A stretch of DNA of 64,000 nt, taken from positions 3,286,001 to 3,350,000 of the forward strand of contig OX637344.1 in the NCBI GenBank assembly GCA_951799405.1. The letters are read 5' to 3'. Shown here one piece after another: positions 21,480 to 32,072 of this stretch. Made by a program: the position numbers and the translations under genes. Under the pieces are notes generated by a model. The model saw nothing but the letters and a program-made list of their open reading frames with translations. It made no database searches and had not been told where the DNA came from. This stretch comes from Agapetus fuscipes. Lineage: Eukaryota; Arthropoda; Insecta; Trichoptera; Glossosomatidae. Every line of letters starts with the position of its first letter. Within the stretch, counting starts at the first letter, position 1.

Positions 21480-21840
21480 AAAGACATGAATGCCTTAAAA
21501 ACAAACATATTGACGAACGTATGACGTGTGTCCGCCTCTAGCATAGTCTACTGTGAGTTTGTGCGTGCGCCTTGGCACGTAGTTTGCTGGTGCGTAACTG
21601 GAATAATATCGAACAGTATAGAGATGTCTGGTACAATCCACTAAAGAATAATCTAGAACAAGCAAGAATCGTCCCTTTCGTACCTGTATAAACGAGCCGC
21701 AATGGTAAAGAGTCGATTGAAACATTGAGCCGTGAAGTCGATCAGCTAAGAGCTAGAAAAGTAAACTGACATTGTGTAAAATAAATCTGGAAAACAACTA
21801 AATTGCAGTTTGATTATAAGAATCCAAATAAAATCATAAC
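21480..21840. other. unassigned, LTR-like composition
   Basis: Contains GTATAAACGAGCCGC and AAAATAAATCTGG spaced as a TATA box and polyadenylation signal might be in an LTR. No terminal TG...CA pair with duplication could be fixed, so it is only a suggestion. Confidence 0.25.
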
Positions 21841-22159
21841 CATACTTAATTCGCATGCAAAAAAAATCTAGTGACAATGACTATGTATGCGGGTACAACG
21901 TAACAAGTTGCGAGAGTGCCTTTGCGCGGATCCGTGTTATCCCGCACTAACGAGCTCTAATTACCGTGAGTTATGATCAATTCCAAGGGAAAAACACACA
22001 CAAAAAACCGGCACATAAAATCCCCGTCAGGCATGCCCACTAAATATGCCGTGCGAGAGAAACAAAGGTTCGTGAAATTTGTTTTACAACAAAACCTTTT
22101 CAAAAAAATAAAAATGTATAAAAATTGTAAAATGAGTAAAATAATTCAAAGAACAACCT

Positions 22160-22395
22160 AAATCTAAATCTAAGATATGTATCATTTGAGATTCATATTA
22201 AATGCATTCCAACAAGCAGACACGCATAATTTCGCGCTTACACATGCCGCATGTGGACCTACAATATAAAAACCCGTAAAGCCACAAGCCCTGCAACTCT
22301 TTCCGAACTTCCCTGAAACAGGGGTGACATTGGCAAAGTGAACCATTTTTTACAGTATGGGTGGTCAGCCTCATACCAACCTATAAGTCAAGGAA
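22160..22395 (-). repeat. SINE-C copy
   Basis: From AAATCTAAATCTAAGATATG to CCAACCTATAAGTCAAGG. Short deletion after AAAACCC. Confidence 0.85.
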
Positions 22396-22427
22396 ACCAA
22401 CCGCTTTCGGGAATTAACTTTACATCG

Positions 22428-22565
22428 GTTTAGATCAGTTTGTAGTCTAGTGGTTAACACTTCAGACTTGTGATTGAAAGGGTTCGATTCCCGGCATAGC
22501 ACAAAAAATATATAATTTATATTTTCGCTTGCTTTTGCTGGGTTGATGAATTCATATACCTTTGA
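22428..22565 (+). repeat. SINE-B variant head
   Basis: GTTTGTAGTCTAGTGGTTAA (A box) and GGGTTCGATTCCCGGCATAG (B box), then the SINE-B-like body to TTCATATACCTTTG, where an RTE relic begins. Confidence 0.75.
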
Positions 22566-23110
22566 ATTTTTTTAAAGAATTGGAAAAGCCCGCTAGTAGA
22601 GGAAGAAGTGTAATGGGAACGATTGGAAGGATTGCAAGAAATAGGAAACTTACGAAGAATATTAGATTGGTGGTACACAATAGCATATTGGTACCGACAT
22701 TGATGTATGGAAGTGAGGCGTGGACAGTTAATGAATGTGAGCTGAGTAAAGTATGTACGGTTGAAATGGTACGTAATGATTGGGTGATGAACGAGTGTGG
22801 TATAAAAGAGAACATGAGAATGAAAGTACAAAAAAGTACGATGAGATGGTTCGGACATCTCGAAAGAATGGATGATGAACGACTAACGAAGAAAGTGTAC
22901 AAAGGAAATGTCAGAAGAAAGCGTGGAAGGGGAAGGCCGAGGAAAGAATGCTTAGACCAAATAGGTGAGATTGCGAAAGAATGGAACCTGCAGAGTGAGA
23001 ATGAGAGAAGAGTATGTATGAAGAAGGTGATGAATATTGAGGAAATGAAAGTGGTTTGTAAGGACAGAAAAAAGTGGAGGCGCATCTGCGGAGGTACCGG
23101 CCTCCCCTAG
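22566..23110 (+). pseudogene. RTE-like reverse-transcriptase C-terminal relic
   Basis: An open frame of about 180 codons from near 22562 to the stop at 23108-23110 is the longest coding remnant in the window. It contains LVPTLMYGSEAWTVNE, then MRWFGHLERMDDERLTKK, RGRGRPRKECLDQIGEIAKE and EVVCKDRKKWRRICG-like residues (here MKVVCKDRKKWRRICG). These are hallmarks of the post-catalytic part of RTE-clade ORF2. The palm domain with its catalytic aspartates and the endonuclease are missing, and about 12 residues of the LRSM-type linker before RNDWV appear deleted. It abuts a SINE-B head without an apparent duplication. Confidence 0.8.
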
Positions 23111-23180
23111 TAAAACGGCGGCAGGATACAGTACAGTACAGGGGGCCGGCCTTACGCCAACCACTTGAGTTGAAGTGGGA
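23111..23180 (-). repeat. SINE-A body fragment
   Basis: GGGGGCCGGCCTTACGCCAA and ACTTGAGTTGAAGTGGGA match the middle of SINE-A, directly after the RTE stop codon. Confidence 0.6.
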
Positions 23181-23184
23181 AAGA

Positions 23185-23640
23185 GTGGCAAAAAATATGT
23201 TAATTTTAGATTGAAAGATACATCCGAAATTTTAAAATTAGCGTAGGTACCTTTACCTGCAGAAGGTCCATTCTATGAATCATAGACTAAACTACGTAAT
23301 TATATGCCGCAATAAAAACATCAACAACAAAAAAGACACGAACCATTCCTACCTGGTGAGTCATAAGTTTTTATTTTTGTGCCTTTTCGGATTTCAATTA
23401 GTCGAATTCTTGGACCCCTGTTGAGTCCCCGACCACCCCTGAGCCAGGGGAGCTCAACATTTTAATTTGGGGCATAAACACAGATGTAATGCGCAGGGGC
23501 CGCGAACAAAAAAAAATATAAACCCTTGTTATGCTCAGAGCCCGTAATTATTGTTTGCGACTAGGGATGCAACAAAAAAATGGTATCAATTTTCTGTACT
23601 TGTTACAAAGTAGCAGTAATCCAGATCACTGATACTACAT
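23185..23640. other. unassigned
   Basis: CCCCTGTTGAGTCCCCGACC and CTGAGCCAGGGGAGC at 23415-23455 resemble an old MITE end, but no partner end was found. Confidence 0.3.
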
Positions 23641-23644
23641 TGAT

Positions 23645-23862
23645 ATGTTACATTGGAGATTCATATTACATGCATTTTCACAAGCTGACACGTACAAGTT
23701 CGCGCTTGCACATGCCGCATGTAAACCTACAACATAAAAACCAAATCTCAAATGGACATACACCCTGCAACTCTTGCCGTTCTTCCCTGAAACAGGGGTG
23801 GCATTGGCAAAGTGAACCATTTTTACAGCATGGGTAGTCAGCCGCATACCAACCTATAAGTC
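23645..23862 (-). repeat. SINE-C copy
   Basis: Starts in GTTACATTGGAGATTCAT and ends CAACCTATAAGTCTAGGG. Same subgroup as 12481. The bases before and after it share GGGATGCAA(A)AAA, ATGGTATCA, TTTCTGTACTTGTTACAAAG, so the flanking DNA is duplicated around the insert. Confidence 0.85.
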
Positions 23863-23955
23863 TAGGGATGCAAAAAAGAAATGGTATCAGTTTCTGTACT
23901 TGTTACAAAGTAACAGTATACCAAATCACAGCTACTTTGAAATATTAGTAAACAT

Positions 23956-24157
23956 CAGGCGCGTGCATAGGGTATAGGCAAATAGATTTCAGAATAAATA
24001 TTTTCTCCCATTCCTTTAAAATAATTTAAGTGCTAACGATGACTCCTTATCGAACTTAAATTTTTAACTTTAAATCTGAATATCAAGCTTGAATGGTTAT
24101 TTACCATATATTGCCTACCTATTAGTCGCATGCACCTGTATGGGATGCACGACTCTC
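23956..24157. mobile_element. hAT-type MITE, second copy
   Basis: Opposite orientation to 7746-7959, about 200 bp. It is flanked by GTAAACAT on both sides (23948-23955 and 24158-24165). The right terminus is mutated (GATGCACGACTCTC). Confidence 0.8.
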
Positions 24158-24194
24158 GTAAACATACACGTTATTTATTTGTACACATTCTTTA

Positions 24195-24440
24195 AATAGT
24201 CTATAATCTAAGTTCCAAAGATATGTTACATTTAAGATTCATTTTACATGCATTTCCATTGGTAGACAAGTATAAGTTCGCGCGTGCACATGCCGCATGT
24301 GGACCAACAGCATAAAAAAACAGTCTCAAATGAACATAAGCTGTGCAATTCTTGCCTGAAACAAGGGTGATAGTGGTAAAGTGAAACATTTTTTTACAGT
24401 ATGGGTAGGTAGTCAGCCTCATGCCAACCTCAAGTCAAGT
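24195..24440 (-). repeat. SINE-C copy
   Basis: From TATAATCTAAGTTCCAAAG to CCAACCTCAAGTCAAG. Deletion near CTTGCC. Confidence 0.85.
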
Positions 24441-24549
24441 TAAGTGAAGGAATACACTTTTAATAAATTTTGCTACGTAAGTAAGCCTTTGAGTCTTTAC
24501 AATTTTCTAAGAAAACAGGTTAGTGACTCTATGAATTTTTGAATCTATA

Positions 24550-24795
24550 ATAATCTATATAATTTAAAATTCATATATAATGCATGCCCACAAACAGACA
24601 CTTGTAAGTTCACGCTTACAAATGCTGATTAAAACCTACAACATAAAAAAACAAATCTCAAATGCAAATTGCAAATTAAAATCCAAACCTCAAACGATCG
24701 TAAGCCCTGCAACTCTTCCCTGAAACAGGGGTGGCATTGGCAAAGTAAACGAGTTTTTAAAGTATGGGTGGTCAGCCTCATACCAACCTATGAAT
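24550..24795 (-). repeat. SINE-C copy, old
   Basis: From ATAATCTATATAATTTAAA to CATACCAACCTATGAAT. Contains a small internal duplication of CAAATCTCAAATGCAAATTG. Confidence 0.75.
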
Positions 24796-24799
24796 ATAT

Positions 24800-25340
24800 A
24801 AAAGGAATAAATATAAAAACTGGATAAACTTACTTTTGTAGTAAAATATTATTTATTTCAGGGTGCAACTAGGGGTAGTTTTCATTATTTAAAGTCACAT
24901 AAGCTAACATTGAAAACGCCGGGCCTGAGTATCGAAAACTTACATCCCTATACTTCATACCCTTGAATACCATAACATGAAGTCATATTTTTTGTAGCAG
25001 ATACTCGTGTATCTAATACGAAAATATCTACTCATGTACCTAGTAGTTTTTTTTTGTAGATCTAGGTACGTAGGTACATAGAGAACACCGATACAGTTTA
25101 ACGGGTGTTTCACATGAAAGTAAAATTATTCTTGCTTTAATGCGAGAGAAATAAAAAAACTGAAAAAAATGATTCATAAAAATATATGGTAATCGAGATT
25201 GCAGCATACCGGTATATATATATTTTTTTTTTCGAATATTCTAGCAACTCTTGTAGGAAAAAAAATATTGTAAAATACAACAGCGCCACTAGTGCGTGAT
25301 TTTGTTTTCAAACATTTTTTTTTTATATTTACACAAAATT
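24800..25340. other. unassigned AT-rich DNA
   Basis: No element recognised. Confidence 0.3.
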
Positions 25341-25344
25341 GGCG

Positions 25345-25888
25345 AGACCGGTCCGTAGTCTAGTGGTAACGCTTCGGACTCGTAAATGGAAGGGTGTGGG
25401 TTCGAATCCCGGCGGAGAGCAAAAAAATACCATTTTTATTCTTAAAAACGCTCATCGCTGGATTGAAAATTCATGTATCTTTAACAAAGACCGATCCATC
25501 CAGCCTTACAGCAAGTGGATCTTGCTTGAGTATTGGCGCTTTGTAGCGTAAAAAGCTCTTAAAAAGTCCGGTTGATGGCTCAGTTGGTAAAATGCTTGCA
25601 TTCCATGCCCACAGCAAGAGTTCGATCCCCACCGAGGGTGTCAGAAATGACTTCCCGTTTCGGTGTTCATTTCAAAACCCAAAATAAAATACCGGCAAGG
25701 CTTACTCGCCTTCACTAGAAACTCAGCCCCCTCGGGAGCTGGGAGTCTCACACTTCAATTGAAGTGGTTGGCATGAGGCTGCTCACCTTACCTGTAAAAA
25801 AAATAGGTCCCAAATCACCAAATGCGACCCCTTCGAGGATAACGCAGGAAAGAAGTGACACTATATTATGTGTAGCTGAGTTGCATTT
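25345..25888 (+). repeat. SINE B-A dimer, complete
   Basis: Intact SINE-B head (GTCCGTAGTCTAGTGGTAAC, GGGTTCGAATCCCGGCGG), body, junction AAAAAGTCCGGTTGATGG at about 25562, then full SINE-A to its GTGTAGCTGAGTTGC terminus. This is the best-preserved dimer in the window. Confidence 0.9.
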
Positions 25889-25991
25889 TTTTTAAATACA
25901 GTGGCCGAAGGAAGTATTAAACATTCAAATAAAGTATTTATTTTCTCTAGCAAATTCTTTGAACAGTTGTGTGCAGTATGTAAACTCTTAC

Positions 25992-26570
25992 GGTGCTATT
26001 CTTAGACATTTTAGTCATCCGTTTAGCCCACATTTTGACAAACTAATGATGCATTTGTATGAAAACCTGTCAATTCAAGATGGCCGCAAGTGAACAGCTG
26101 ATTAGTTTCCATACAAATATTACCAAATTTGGTAGGTAAGAATGACCGTGGTGATGAGAATTTCATCATCATCATCATCATCATCATTGGCACGACAACC
26201 CGGGGTGGGTCTTGGCCTCCCTCAGCAGCCGCTGCCAGCGCTGTCTATCCAACGTCTTCCTCCTCCAGTCCCACATTCCCACTGCACGGCAATCCGCCAC
26301 CACTCCATCCAGCCATCTTGAACGTGGTCTTCCCACTGTCCGGCGTCCCTCCGGGTTCGTCATCACAATCGTCTTCTCCAGGCTCCGATGGTCCATTCGC
26401 TGAATGTGCCCCAGTCAATGCAGTCTGTTGACCTTTATTGAGTGGATCAAATCAGCGTCCTGGTACAGATTATACAATTCGGAGTTATATCTTGAGACTT
26501 TCAGCCCAGGCATCATTAGTTTGTCAAAGCGTAGGCTCAACGGACGACCAAAATGTCTAAGAATAGCCCC
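25992..26570. mobile_element. MITE with GGGGCTATTC-type TIRs, carrying a LINE insert
   Basis: Left arm GGTGCTATTCTTAGACATTT to CAAACTAATGATGC. Right arm GCATCATTAGTTTGTCAAAG to GAATAGCCCC. The interior includes half of the palindromic element also seen at 27928 and 62887. The arms are separated by a reverse-transcriptase fragment. No target duplication was identified. Confidence 0.65.
26161..26497 (-). pseudogene. LINE reverse-transcriptase C-terminus with (ATG)n tail
   Basis: The minus frame reads RYNSELYNLYQDADLIHSIK, VNRLH, a stop, LGHIQRMDHRSLEKT, then GRPRSRWLDGVVADCRAVGM and RQRWQRLLREAKTHPGL. The expected Trp between LH and LGH is TGA, so the frame is broken. The 3' end is a run of ATG triplets (plus strand ATC repeats at 26165-26188). 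It sits inside a MITE. Confidence 0.8.
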
Positions 26571-27165
26571 GATAGCTGCTGCTATGTTTCGTTTGTTCAT
26601 CAACAATAATTCGACTTAAGTTTCGCTACAATTCATTTCAGCGCTCGAAAACTATTCGAAAATTACTCGGTAGTTTCGAGTGGAGAGTTCCAGTGAATAA
26701 AATTACTATTCATTGGTATCTATGTGTTTCGAGAAATCCCAAAGAGTATGAGAGGTAAATGAACGAGAGAAGATCTGAGAAACAAATGTGCAAGACAGAG
26801 GAGAAGAAGCGAGAATTGTATGAACAAGACCGGAAAGAAGAAGTGAGAATTGTCAAGACGTCTGTGAACTGAGAAAACAAAGTTTCTCATTAGTACAAAG
26901 TAGAAGGAGATCTTCGTATCATTTTATTTATGTTTATTTCCATTCATGTATTTTTGCTGTTTCTATGAATATACGAGTCGGTTCCAGGACAAGACGTCCA
27001 TCGACAAAATGTCCACCGACAAAATGTCCATGCAACATAATGTCCACCATACAGTGGATATTTTGTTGTGACAAGATATGAGTCGTTGACTAAAAAATAG
27101 TAAAAAAATGACGATCATTTCCGCAAAAAAATCTTTTCGCATCTACAACTCTAATCTTTAATTAT
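26571..27165. other. unassigned with a short tandem
   Basis: Bases 26990-27050 hold three imperfect copies of GACAAAATGTCCACC-like units. The rest is unrecognised purine-rich DNA. Confidence 0.4.
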
Positions 27166-27169
27166 AATA

Positions 27170-27400
27170 TAAGTAAACAAGATACAAAGACATTTAAGGC
27201 TTGTATTTAATGCACGCCCACAAGCAGACACGTGTAAATTCATGCTTACTTACACGTGCTGATTGTGTTAAAAAAACAAATCTCACATGAAGATAAACCG
27301 TACAACTCCTACCAACCTTCCCTATAACTGGGGTGGCGTTGGCAAAAGTGAACCAAGTTTTTACAGTATGGCGATCAGCGTCATACCAAACCTTTAATCA
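27170..27400 (-). repeat. SINE-C copy, old
   Basis: From ATAAGTAAACAAGATACAAAG to ACCAAACCTTTAATCAAAG. The TGCGGCAT region is reduced to GTGCTGATTG. Confidence 0.75.
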
Positions 27401-27404
27401 AAGC

Positions 27405-27650
27405 ATTTTCTAAGTTGCAAAGATATATTGACATTTGAAATTCATATTAAATGCATGCCCACTGCACCCAGGCACGTGTAGTTTCGCGCTTACAAATGCT
27501 GCATGTGTACTCCAAACCTCAAATCAACATACACCCTGAAACTTTTGCCGACTTTCCCTGAAACATGGGTGACATTGGAAAAGTGAGCCATTTTTTACAA
27601 TATGTATACCGTATAGTCAGTGTCATACCAAACTTTTTACTCAACCAAGT
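27405..27650 (-). repeat. SINE-C copy, tandem with the previous one
   Basis: From TTCTAAGTTGCAAAGATAT to CATACCAAACTTTTTACTCA. Same orientation as and immediately adjacent to the 27170 copy. Confidence 0.75.
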
Positions 27651-27654
27651 ATTT

Positions 27655-27925
27655 TTTTTTTATATACACGTTAACAATTTGCTATCAGCCGTAGGAATAT
27701 AAACCATTTGTTGCGGATAAATAACAAATGTAGTTGGATGGCGGTTTTGCCTGTGCTACCGGTGTAATCTGAAAATGACATTTCGCTAATTGCTAGCTCC
27801 CTGATGTTTAATAATGAATACTAATTTAAATTTATGATTAAATGCTGTACTTGCACCCTCAACTTATCCCCAAACCAACATCCGCACAGTCGAAATTATC
27901 ATATCGTGTTTTCCCATACAATTAA
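27655..27925. other. unassigned
   Basis: Nothing recognised. Confidence 0.3.
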
Positions 27926-27927
27926 AA

Positions 27928-28105
27928 CAGGGCTGGAAGTCTCATCACCACGGTAATTCTTACCTACCGAATATCGGTAATATTTGTATGAAGGCCTGTC
28001 AATCCAAAATGGCCGCAAGTGGACAGCTGATTAGTCTGCATACAAATAGATATTACTGATATTCGGTAGGTAAGAATTACCGTGGTGATGAGACTTCCAG
28101 CCCTG
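27928..28105. mobile_element. 178-bp palindromic element
   Basis: Ends CAGGGCTGGAAGTCTCATCA and its inverse. The arms pair for about 60 bp around a centre with ATGGCCGCAAGTGGACAGCT. hAT-like CAGGG ends, but no matching 8-bp duplication. Confidence 0.75.
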
Positions 28106-28149
28106 GGTGCGAAAAGATACCAGGTGCCCCCCCCCCTCACATTTTTTAC

Positions 28150-28392
28150 TAATCTAATCTAAGCTGCAAAGATATATATCATTTAAGATTTATATTAAAT
28201 GCATTCCCACAAGCAGACATGTATAATTTCGCGCTAACACATGTGGACCTACAATATAAAAACCCAATCTCAAATGAACATAAGCCTTGCAACTCTTGCC
28301 GTCCTTCCCTGAAACAGGGGTGACATTGGCAAAGTGAACCAATTTTTTTACAGTATGGGTGGTCAGCCACATAACAACCTATAAGTCAAGGA
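28150..28392 (-). repeat. SINE-C copy, low divergence
   Basis: From TAATCTAATCTAAGCTGC to ACCTATAAGTCAAGGAAC. Lacks the ATGCCGC part. Confidence 0.9.
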
Positions 28393-28440
28393 ACATACAT
28401 GACAAATTACATTTTTAAAATCAATAGATAACAATATATA

Positions 28441-30264
28441 TCTTATATATAAAAAAGGAAGGGGTATTTGCGTCTGTTTTTTTCGAATTTGCAAAAATGT
28501 TTTTCTAAAAAGTGTTTCTCTTGACAAACTGAACTAACGCTCATATTCAGAATTTTTGGTGTTTGTTTGTTTGTTTGTTTGTTTGTTTGTTTGTTTGTTT
28601 GTTTGTTTGTTTGTTTGTGTGTTTGTATATTTGTACCATTATAGGCGCCCAGACCGTTGGCAGCACGATGCTGAAATTTTGCATACCCCCATAAAATGTT
28701 AGTGGCTAAACAACTGTCAGGGTTTGAATGACGTCACGTGCATATTTCGCATACCTGCCATACAGACTGAAAATTGAAATCTTGCCGCTGGTGGCTATTT
28801 TGAATTTACAGACTTCATATTCGAAACAGTCATGTTTCTTAGTAATTTAAACAACTGTTGGAAGAAACTTTTTCTCAAAAAGTAAATCCTTCAAACAAAA
28901 TTTGTAAATACCTACATAGAAAAAAATAAAAAATTCTAACTTTCAAGTGGCACAATGGGCGCATGCATAAAGTTGGAACATCGAAATTAGGCATGCTATC
29001 TAAACATAAACAGACTTAAATATTTTTAAAAGAACAACGAAATACATGAAGGATTAAGAGTAGCTGCCATACATTTTTTTTGGTTTCTTCAATATTTAAC
29101 ATTCTCCTGGCGTTCATTTTACAAGTCTGAAGGTTTTTCCTCAATTAACAATTTGGTTTTGCTTATGTCAACATTTTTTGAAAGAAAACTTTTTTCAATG
29201 ACAATTTTTTCCAAACAAAATTTTGAAAAACCTGATTTTCACAAAAAAGTCAAATTTATAAGTAAAAAAATCAACTGATTTGATGCTACACAAACAATTA
29301 TAATTTAGCGAAATGTAATGATATGTAATAGGACAATCCCGCCAAATATATATTTTGCATACCTGCGATACCAACTAAAAAAATACATTGCTCTTCAGGC
29401 GGCCATTTTGAATGTCTAGGCCTCAAACTCGAATTTTAAATGCATTTTAGTAAACCCCATAAATGTTGGAAGAAACTTTTTTTTTACGGCAAATTTCTTT
29501 GAACAAATATTTAAAAAGTAAAATTTCATACAAAGTGTCTTATATATAAAAATAAAAAAAGTTAAAAAGTTTATTTTTTTTTAATTTTCAAAAGTCATTT
29601 TTTTCTTAGAGTTCTGTCGATGGGTCGAACGTTTTCCCATACTTAGATTTTTTGTAGATTGTGAGTTTAGGCATTTTGAGGTATCTTCAGGTACCAAGCA
29701 GTATCAGACACTAAAATATCGTGAAAAGTATCACAAGCAGTTTTAAGATGTCAAAAGATAATTCAGAGCAGGACGAGCAGTTTGAAGGCATTTCATGACA
29801 ATAAGAGCAGCTGGAACAATCTAAAAACAAAAGCACCAGTACCAACAAAACAATGCCGTATAGCAAACGCAGTCATGTTTCATGCCACTATAAGACAATT
29901 GCTAGCAACACAGGTACGCTTAAGATACTATTACCAGCAAAACGAAAAAAGGGCAGAAAAAGACAAGTTATACACTTAAATGATAATGAACGGGTCGAGC
30001 ATCATTATAAACCATCACCAGAAAATTAAAGAGCAGAAATAAAAAACAGGATAAAGACTTCAGCACCTGCACAACAATAGGAAGTAGCACGATCAGGCCT
30101 GGGATTCTACCATAAAATTGCCCACTTTTTGTTGTTATTGTTGGTCAGTTCTCATGTATCTTTTAAAAATCAAAGCAAGAGTAAAGTGTGCTGGCGAAGC
30201 CGAAGCTTAAACTGCCCGTAGGGCCTAGCAGCCAACCGTGCGAGAGCGCGGTTTGGTCTGCTAG
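28441..30264 (+). mobile_element. Helitron copy 1 of tandem array (non-autonomous)
   Basis: Starts TCTTATATATAAAA after an A (28440). Ends CTAG at 30261-30264, after an 8-bp stem with GAGA loop (30234-30253) and 11 nt. There is no direct target duplication. TC start, CTAG end, subterminal hairpin and A/T insertion context are the Helitron hallmarks. No Rep/helicase is encoded; a 65-codon frame (29782-29979) is not recognised. A (GTTT)n run occupies 28559-28627. The next element begins at the following base. Confidence 0.9.
30234..30264 (+). other. Helitron 3' terminal hairpin and CTAG end
   Basis: AACCGTGC, loop GAGA, GCGCGGTT (8 pairs with one G-T wobble), then TGGTCTGCTAG. The same structure recurs near 32042-32072 and 34038-34068. 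Confidence 0.9.
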
Positions 30265-32072
30265 TCTATTATATAAAAATCTAGGGGGTATTTGCGTCTG
30301 TTTTTTTCGAATTTGCAAAAATGTTTTTCTAAAAAGTGTTTCTCTTGATAAACTGAACTAACGCTCGATTCCAGAATTTTTGGTGTTTGTTTGTTTGTTT
30401 GTTTGTTTGTTTGTTTGTTTGTTTGTTTGTTTGTATATTTGTACCACTATAGGCGCCCAGACCGTTCGCAGCACGATGCTGAAATTTTGCATACCCCCAT
30501 AAAGTGTCAGTGGCTAAACAACTGTCAGGGTCCGGATGACGTCACGTGCATATTTCGCATACCTGCCATACAAACTGAACATTAAAATCATGCCGCTGGC
30601 GGCCATTTTGAATTTAAAGACTTCATATTCGAAACAGTCATGTCTCTTAGTAATTTTAACATCTTTTGGAAGAAACTTTTTCGCAAAAAGTAAATTCTTC
30701 AAACAAAATTTGTAAATACCTACATAGAAAAAAATAAAAAGTTCTAACTTTCAAGTCGCACAATGGGCGCATGTATCAAGTTGGAACATTAAAATTAGGC
30801 ATGCCACCTGAGCATAAACAGACTTACATATTTTCAAAAGAACAACAAAATACATGAAGGATTAAGAGTATTTGCCATACACTTTTTTTGGTTTCTTCAA
30901 TATTTAACATTCTCCTGGCGGTCATTTTAAAATTCTGAAGGTTTTTTCTCAATGATCAATTTGGTGTTGCTTATTTTAACATTTTTTGAAAGAAAACTTT
31001 TTTCAATGACAATTTTTTTCCAACAAAATTTTGAAAAACCTGATTTTCACAAAAAAGTCAAATTTATAAGTAAAAAAATCAACTGATTTGATGCTACACA
31101 AACAATAATAATTAAGCGAAATGTAATGATATGTAATAGGACAATCCCGCCAAATATATATTTTGCATACCTGCGATACCAACTAAAAAAATACATTGCT
31201 CTGCAGGCGGCCATTTTGAATGTCTAGGCCTCAAACTCGAATTTTAAATGCATTTTAGTAAACCCCATAAATGTTGGAAGAATTTTTTTTTTTACGGCAA
31301 ATTTCTTTGAACAAATATTTAAAAAGTAAAATTTCATACAAAGTGTCTTATATATAAAAATAAAAAAAGTTAAAAAGTTTATTTTTTTTTAATTTTCAAA
31401 AGTCATTTTTTTCTTAGAGTTTTGTCGATGGGTCGAACGTTTTCCCATACTTAGATTTTTTGTAGATTGTGAGTTTAGGCATTTTGAGGTATCTTCAGGT
31501 ACCAAGCAGTATCAGACACTAAAATATCGTGAAAAGTATCACAAGCAGTTTTAAGATGTCAAAAGATAATTCAGAGCAGGACGAGCAGTTTGAAGGCATT
31601 TCATGACAATAAGAGCAGCTGGAACAATCTAAAAACAAAAGCACCAGTACCAACAAAACAATGCCGTATAGCAAACGCAGTCATGTTTCATGCCACTATA
31701 AGACAATTGCTAGCAACACAGGTACGCTTAAGATACTATTACCAGCAAAACGAAAAAAGGGCAGAAAAAGACAAGTTATACACTTAAATGATAATGAACG
31801 GGTCGAGCATCATTATAAACCATCACCAGAAAATTAAAGAGCAGAAATAAAAAACAGGATAAAGACTTCAGCACCTGCACAACAATAGGAAGTAGCACGA
31901 TCAGGCCTGGGGTTCTACCATAAAATTGTCCACTTTTTGTTGTTATTGTTGGTCAGTTCTCATGTATCTTTTAAAAATCAAAGCAAGGGTAAAGTGTGCT
32001 GGCGAAGCCGGAGCTTAAACTGCCCGTAGGGCCTAGCAGCCAACCGTGCGAGAGCGCGGTTTGGTCTGCTAG
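30265..32072 (+). mobile_element. Helitron copy 2 of tandem array
   Basis: Begins TCTATTATATAAAAATCT directly at the end of copy 1 and ends CTAG at 32069-32072. Its last 650 bp is almost identical to copy 1, including the 65-codon frame (31590-31787), while the first part differs more. Its (GTTT)n run is shorter (about 30382-30436). Confidence 0.9.

Noticed and set aside
21480..21840. Confident LTR retrotransposon call
   Set aside because: TATA- and AATAAA-like spacing is suggestive only; no paired LTR, primer-binding site, polypurine tract or target duplication was seen.
22517..23085. Minus-strand 113- and 177-codon frames
   Set aside because: They are antisense shadows of the RTE-like frame at 22566-23110.
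28559..28627. CRISPR-like array
   Set aside because: It is a simple GTTT microsatellite without spacers, in a eukaryotic Helitron.
29782..29979. 65-codon frame repeated in the Helitron copies as a gene
   Set aside because: Identity is explained by the repeat itself; the frame changes in copy 3 and no domain is recognised.
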